From NCBI GenBank assembly GCA_910588985.1, contig CAJURO010000015.1:1-42885 (forward strand): a stretch of 42,885 bases of DNA, written 5' to 3'. Positions 38,971 to 42,885 of the stretch are shown piece by piece. This DNA comes from an uncultured Eggerthellaceae bacterium. GTDB lineage: Bacteria > Actinomycetota > Coriobacteriia > Coriobacteriales > Eggerthellaceae. The position numbers and the translations under genes were made by a program. Numbering within the stretch: position 1 is the first letter of the stretch; each line of letters begins with the position of its first letter. The notes beneath the pieces were generated by a model that worked only from the letters and a program-made list of their open reading frames with translations, was not told the DNA's origin and did no database searches.

Positions 38971-40638
38971 TCAATCGATTCTTTCGACTCGATAGGAGTA
39001 GTCGTTCATTTTGCTGTAGCTTGATGCAATTTCTGCACCTATGTTTTTTGCCTCTGACAGGTTTCCGGCCCAAACGAAGTGATAGTTTCGACGGCTCTTC
39101 ATCGTTGCTCCGCCTTCCCATATTCTTATAAAATCCTGGAGAAAGTTCTGTATATCTAGGCCGGAGTAGGGCATATAGGTTGATTGACAGCCTGCTTCCC
39201 GCTTTAGAAATTTTTTTGAATTTGAGATTGCGGGATTTGCGAAAGATAGATTCATGTCAAATAGATCCGCAAATACATCTTGCGGCTTGTTGATTACGAT
39301 GGCGTGTCCGAAGAGGGCAAACGGCTCGACCCACATTATAATGAGGGGGCAAGTAAGACCCCAGCGGCAAAGTGTGTGCACGCAATGATGCTCGAGTGGT
39401 CCATCGGCGGCGGTGACAAATAGTGCTTGACAGTTATCAAACTTTTCAGGGAACTCCTCTATTATTTTGTTCGCGTCATCTGTTATGGAAATGCATCGGA
39501 CGTTTGGATTGGCTTCCTCGAGGAGCCTTTTCATTCCCTGCGATTTGCTTTTCCCAATCCAATCGAACCCGCAGGCATGCCGAGCTATATTTTCAATACC
39601 AAGTGTCTCGTTGTCGATGAGCAGGAAGTTGCTTGCTCCGGCATCTGCAAGCGCTTTAGCGAGATTGCTGCCCAGTGATCCACAGCCTATAATCCCAAAG
39701 CATCCGCGTAGGATCTGACCATTTCCTCCTCTAGAGAAAAGCCTTTCTTGTGAGATGTCATTCAGATCGTACTTCTTAACCTTTTTCTTGCCGTATGAGG
39801 AATTCTCTAGCGCGCGTTGGTGACGTTTCGGGAGAGGTCTGAAACCACCGTAGTCCGGGGTGGTGTCCTGTTGAAAGCATACAATGCATGTTCCATTTTT
39901 GGTGGGGACGCTAAGGATGATGAAAACTGACTTCTTTTTGCTCCTACAGAGAAAAGAGCGGTATACATTTTGAATTTGTTTTCCTGATCTCTTTATCTCC
40001 TCGTCCCAATCTCTGTAGGTGGCAGGAAGAGGAAAAGAAAGTGGACAAGATAGTGAAAGGAATAGACATGGAGCAGCTTTTGTAGTGTGGTTGTGATGTC
40101 TTCCAAGATGCTTTGCGAAATCAATGGCCGTATGCTCGCTTGCTGCAAAGCACGGTACGGATTTTCTTCCCATTTTAGCGTATGCCCTGTACACAATCCC
40201 GGTATGTTTTGGAAGAGCATCGCATATATATCCAGTGTGAGTGCTGTCGATCGACCAATATGAATTCAGCTCATCAGCGTAATCATCACGATTTTCACCC
40301 GTAATTCCACCGTTTAGGACGGTTATGGTTCTTTCTAGGATTTCGCTAATGCACTTTTCTGGTTGGGCTGGATTGGGCTGACATAACGTGGCATCTGAAG
40401 CGCATATCGTTCCGGATGGACCAACATGGGGTAATCCTTTTAGGTTAGGGTAACAATTCAAATCGACGGAGAATTCAGGGAGCTTGTAGAAGGTATCGAC
40501 GGCGATATCGAGCGATAGCTCCACCTTAGACCCATCGTCTAAGGTGGAGCTTACGATGAGGGTGTCATTCTCGATCTTGGGATTTGTTTTGCTTGTAGTG
40601 CAAAGCTCGACGAGCAGTCTTCTATCCAAACCTTTCAT
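38971..40638 (-). CDS. cap2: CBASS Cap2: E2-E1 fusion, ubiquitin-conjugation-like
   Basis: The 555-residue protein has an E2-like N-terminal domain with the probable catalytic Cys79 in LPHVGPSGTICAS, a linker of about 150 residues and an E1/ThiF-type adenylation domain. The ThiF part shows GIIGCGSLGSNLAKALADAGA (about 315-335), LIDNE (Asp342), NIARHACGF and the probable E1 cysteine in GCQSTYMPYSG (Cys484). Cap2 conjugates the CD-NTase C-terminus to targets and primes it. The CD-NTase here ends ILNRDERFG, with the terminal glycine expected of a Cap2 substrate. It overlaps cdn by 17 bp. Confidence 0.92.
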   Translation of the reverse strand: MKGLDRRLLVELCTTSKTNPKIENDTLIVSSTLDDGSKVELSLDIAVDTFYKLPEFSVDLNCYPNLKGLPHVGPSGTICASDATLCQPNPAQPEKCISEILERTITVLNGGITGENRDDYADELNSYWSIDSTHTGYICDALPKHTGIVYRAYAKMGRKSVPCFAASEHTAIDFAKHLGRHHNHTTKAAPCLFLSLSCPLSFPLPATYRDWDEEIKRSGKQIQNVYRSFLCRSKKKSVFIILSVPTKNGTCIVCFQQDTTPDYGGFRPLPKRHQRALENSSYGKKKVKKYDLNDISQERLFSRGGNGQILRGCFGIIGCGSLGSNLAKALADAGASNFLLIDNETLGIENIARHACGFDWIGKSKSQGMKRLLEEANPNVRCISITDDANKIIEEFPEKFDNCQALFVTAADGPLEHHCVHTLCRWGLTCPLIIMWVEPFALFGHAIVINKPQDVFADLFDMNLSFANPAISNSKKFLKREAGCQSTYMPYSGLDIQNFLQDFIRIWEGGATMKSRRNYHFVWAGNLSEAKNIGAEIASSYSKMNDYSYRVERID

Positions 40639-41572
40639 CTCGATTCAGAATGCCAGGTGCAGATGTGCTCGCAATTGAAGCTTTTGTTGAAGACACATCA
40701 GATGATTCCGGGAAGGCTTCACCAAATTCTTTACGAAGGATGGTCGACGCTTCTTGAAGATTGTCGACGCTATGCGCTTTATCCAAAGAGGACAGAAGAT
40801 CCTCGAAAGATGAGATAATGTCTTCGGCCTGTGGTTGAGAATACCTCTCGAAGAGATTGTCATAAGGGGCAAGTGGCTTTTTACATTCGAAAGAGTTTCT
40901 TAGCGAATCGCAGATATTGTCAACAGTGTATCTGAGAGCATCGTCATCGCGATTAGGGGCACCTTCGAAGTTCTCTGCTACGAGAATCGTTATAGCGATA
41001 CCCTTTAAGTCGACTGCTTTGTAATCCTTCCATCTCTTCAGGTATTTGATAATCCTTTTGAGCTGTCCATCTTCGGGATTCTTTTCGTTTATCCAGTCTT
41101 TGAACTCTTTCGCGTCATTTATTTCCCAGCCCGTACTTTTGCGAGCAAGGTATGCGTGTCCATCTTTCATAATATAAATCGGCATATCCACGTGATAGCC
41201 ATGAACATAGGAGACGCGAACGCATGCGTCTTTGTCAATGGGGTCTTTTTTCGTGCGCCCTTCTGTGGCGTCTTTAATCCAGCCGTGAACCGTACTGCAA
41301 GTAGGCCAGTCGTCTTCTTCGGTGTCTTCGTATTCGCATAGATATATGCCATCGTCGATATCGTATTCTTCGTCGTCAGGAGGCGCAATGGTAGTCTTCA
41401 TGGGGAACGAGCCTTGCATATAGAACTTGACGCTACCTTTGTCATGGTCTGACATCCAATTGCGAATAGCATCCCTGTTTGCATCCCGGCTCGTTCTTAC
41501 CTCATTCTCTTGAGATGGGCTCAATTTGAGCTTATCTTTGAATTCGATAAAAGAATCATGCATTAACGCCAT
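40622..41572 (-). CDS. cdnX: CBASS CD-NTase (cGAS/DncV-like nucleotidyltransferase)
   Basis: The 316-residue protein has the nucleotidyltransferase core QGSFPMKTTI (GS at 54-55), with Asp71 and Asp73 in EEYDIDDGIYL and the third acidic residue Asp129 in YHVDMPIYI, so the active site is complete. The C-terminus ends RFG, consistent with conjugation by Cap2. It makes the second messenger that activates Cap15; the product (for example cyclic di- or trinucleotide) cannot be read by eye. AGGTAAGG precedes the ATG. The first gene of the operon, it has a CIRCE-like operator 43-69 bp upstream. The gene symbol is generic: the exact clade was not determined. Confidence 0.9.
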   Translation of the reverse strand: MALMHDSFIEFKDKLKLSPSQENEVRTSRDANRDAIRNWMSDHDKGSVKFYMQGSFPMKTTIAPPDDEEYDIDDGIYLCEYEDTEEDDWPTCSTVHGWIKDATEGRTKKDPIDKDACVRVSYVHGYHVDMPIYIMKDGHAYLARKSTGWEINDAKEFKDWINEKNPEDGQLKRIIKYLKRWKDYKAVDLKGIAITILVAENFEGAPNRDDDALRYTVDNICDSLRNSFECKKPLAPYDNLFERYSQPQAEDIISSFEDLLSSLDKAHSVDNLQEASTILRKEFGEAFPESSDVSSTKASIASTSAPGILNRDERFG

Positions 41573-41614
41573 GGAACCTTACCTCTCAAATACATCAAGA
41601 ACATTTGTCTCATT

Positions 41615-41641
41615 TTAGCACTCTAGAAGCGAGAGTGCTAG
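41615..41641. promoter_or_regulatory. CIRCE (HrcA-type) operator upstream of CBASS operon
   Basis: TTAGCACTC (41615-41623), nine bases, GAGTGCTAG (41633-41641): 17 of 18 positions match the CIRCE consensus TTAGCACTC-N9-GAGTGCTAA. On the minus strand it is followed by TAAAAT, a good -10 box, and ends 43 bp before the CD-NTase ATG, the usual spacing for heat-shock genes. HrcA itself is not in the window. A GNAT pseudogene begins about 10 bp to the right on the other strand. Confidence 0.85.
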
Positions 41642-41651
41642 ATAGAATTCG

Positions 41652-42146
41652 AAATACGAGATTAGGGCTATGCGGCAAGATGGGCATTCCGTGTCAGGGG
41701 ATTTCCTCTACGAGGCCATCTTCGTTCCCTCCGTTTTCAAAGGATTGGTTCCTCGCTCGATCAGCTACGATGACCCTCTTTGCTAGGCGGCGTTCGAGGG
41801 CTTAGGGTCGAGAGAAGACGATATCGCCCACGCCGCAATGATTAGCGACAACCAGATCGGAGCATGCTGGGTGCGCACGACCAACGAGGACGGAGATATC
41901 GATGATAGCGCACACTTTTTCTCCATCTCGCTGTGCAAGCCGCATCATGAAAACGGAGTCGGGACGGCACAGATGCCGGCTATGTTGGAAGAGCTCGGAA
42001 GTCAGAGATTCGAAAGGAAGTCGCTTTCGGTGCAGAAAGAGAATCCAGCCGTGAGACTCTACAAACGCCTTGGGTTTGAGATTATCGGTGATGGGACCGA
42101 TGAGTCTGAGTGGCTAATGTTGAAAGACCTATCGAAATATCGCTAA
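41652..42146 (+). pseudogene. GNAT acetyltransferase remnant (start lost, one internal stop)
   Basis: Homologous reading starts at KYEIRAMRQDGHSVSGDFLYEAIFVPS (from 41652), without an ATG at the expected place. It meets TAG at 41784-41786 (DDPLC*AAFEGLGS) and continues in the same frame to a stop at 42144-42146. The second part has GACWVRTTNEDG, HENGVGTAQMPAMLEEL and LSVQKENPAVRLYKRLGFEIIGDG, a clear GNAT domain with the acetyl-CoA loop. A protein from ATG 41838 would lack the N-terminal strand and helix. It is inactivated and decaying. Confidence 0.8.
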
Positions 42147-42215
42147 TGAGTCGTCGCAGCTGGCTTACTCGTGATGGACGATATCCACTTTATGAAATCT
42201 TCCCAGTTCAGAGCA

Positions 42216-42236
42216 ACGGGGTCAATTCGACCCCGT
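42216..42236. repeat. Perfect palindrome
   Basis: ACGGGGTC (42216-42223), AATTC, GACCCCGT (42229-42236). A strong hairpin with only a weak T-run (TTTT after AAG); it could terminate transcription of the GNAT remnant or be a REP fragment. Confidence 0.6.
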
Positions 42237-42348
42237 AAGTTTTGGCTATCGAGAAAGGCGTTTAGCCGGAATTTATTGCCATCTTAAAACACGTGTACTC
42301 ATTTTGAACTCATTTTGCACTCAGCGTTTTGCGTTTCCGCAGGTAGGC

Positions 42349-42399
42349 GATTTATTCCATGGGGCGATATTTATTAGGGATTTATTCCAGCGGAATAAA
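42349..42399. repeat. TTTATTCC repeat cluster with palindrome
   Basis: GATTTATTCCAT (42349-42360), a diverged copy GATATTTATTAGG (42366-42378) and GATTTATTCC (42379-42388), the last forming the palindrome TTTATTCC-AGC-GGAATAAA (42381-42399). A further TTTATTCCATC is at 42488-42498. Clustered palindromic half-sites suggest an operator for a regulator whose gene is absent or has been lost. Confidence 0.5.
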
Positions 42400-42451
42400 T
42401 TTTCGAAGCCTGCGTTCTGAAATGCACTCACTTTTTCCGCTGACATAAAGA

Positions 42452-42470
42452 AACCCCAGCTTGTGGGGTT
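42452..42470. terminator. Hairpin AACCCCA/TGGGGTT
   Basis: AACCCCA (42452-42458) and TGGGGTT (42464-42470) with a 5-nt loop, then GTTTC. Looks like an intrinsic terminator, but no gene ends within 300 bp upstream. Confidence 0.5.
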
Positions 42471-42558
42471 GTTTCGGCGCAATCATTTTTATTCCATCGT
42501 GAACGGGTTAACTCGCAAAATCCGAGTGAGTTCATATCGATACTGTTATGAGAAGTGG

Positions 42559-42801
42559 CTAGTTGGATTGTGGCCTATCAGGTGGAAATAGCATTGCCCC
42601 ACATACAAAATAATAGCCTTTCGACCATAGGGTGGGAATAGGATTCCGCACTCTCCTTTTCAATAGATCTATCGGGCGCTTCTTTCGAGGGAGCACTTGG
42701 CTTGCTATCCGCTTGCTGGATGTTGAAACAAAATCGAACCTGCATCCGCCAATCGCTTTATCACTCAGATAGGCCGATATATCACAATATTCTGACAGCA
42801 T
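42559..42801 (-). CDS. Hypothetical 80-residue ORF
   Basis: I do not recognise it. MLSEYCDISAYLSDKAIGGCRFDFV is followed by a basic stretch (RKKRPIDLLKRRVRN). There is no good ribosome site before the ATG at 42801. It may be a remnant or a chance ORF. Confidence 0.2.
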   Translation of the reverse strand: MLSEYCDISAYLSDKAIGGCRFDFVSTSSKRIASQVLPRKKRPIDLLKRRVRNPIPTLWSKGYYFVCGAMLFPPDRPQSN

Positions 42802-42885
42802 AAGATCGCTTGCTCAAAGTAGTACAGACCGGGGGATGCGGACACTTTTCCGTGCCGCTAGGCTGCAAGCCCGAGGCTTCTTCGA

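Larger units (their letters stand above)
42147..42558. other. Gene-poor, repeat-rich stretch at right of CBASS island
   Basis: No ORF recognised. It contains a GC-rich palindrome, a cluster of TTTATTCC repeats and a terminator-like hairpin, listed separately. A short direct repeat, CTCATTTTGAA/CTCATTTTGCA, lies at 42299-42322. The composition is AT-rich. Confidence 0.5.

Noticed and set aside
38968..39121. Longer Cap3 starting at 39121
   Set aside because: The extra 51 residues overlap the Cap2 C-terminus out of frame; the ATG at 38968 sits two bases after the Cap2 stop and begins the JAB domain.

Overview
The window looks like chromosome of an anaerobic, host-associated actinobacterium, most likely class Coriobacteriia. 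This is an inference from the gene set: a two-ATPase EcfA fusion, an enlarged GuaA with low-complexity insertions, an ATP-type PckA, a stand-alone TrpB2 behind a Trp leader peptide, and cyclophilin and NMT1-type lipoproteins. No rRNA or other taxonomic marker is present, so the assignment is not firm.

Layout. (1) Positions 1-3900 are the right end of a genomic island in a tRNA-Met gene: the C-terminal part of a type I restriction HsdR, an AT-rich KAP-type P-loop NTPase, and a DUF3800 protein preceded by a tiny RNA with its own promoter and terminator. The island ends in a 3' tRNA-Met fragment (3853-3899) preceded by a perfect tandem 11-bp repeat. (2) Positions 3900-34080 are ordinary chromosome: a TetR/ABC-2/XRE cluster, pckA, an FMN-riboswitch-controlled riboflavin ECF transporter with a flavin-type enzyme, two CDF transporters, hemolysin III, a C26 amidase, trpB2 with a complete attenuator, an NlpC/P60 hydrolase, metNIQ, larE plus an MFS exporter, a DMT transporter divergent from a LysR regulator, a cyclophilin lipoprotein, a GNAT, a four-gene CDF/NMT1-type ABC operon and guaA. 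(3) Positions 34081 to about 42150 are a second island beside guaA: a broken tyrosine integrase with an RHH gene, a second copy of the tiny RNA, an AbiEi/AbiEii type IV toxin-antitoxin pair, and a four-gene type II CBASS operon (CD-NTase, Cap2, Cap3, Cap15). A GNAT pseudogene and a gene-poor, repeat-rich tail follow.

Main points of interest: a near-perfect CIRCE (HrcA) operator directly upstream of the CBASS operon; a terminator-ended RNA element shared by a DUF3800 gene and an AbiE locus; a Trp leader peptide with three consecutive Trp codons and a matching antiterminator/terminator before trpB2; and a dispersed 100-bp element whose 67-bp core is identical in two copies while its outer stems differ in sequence but still pair.

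All calls come from reading the sequence. No database search, folding program or phylogeny was run.
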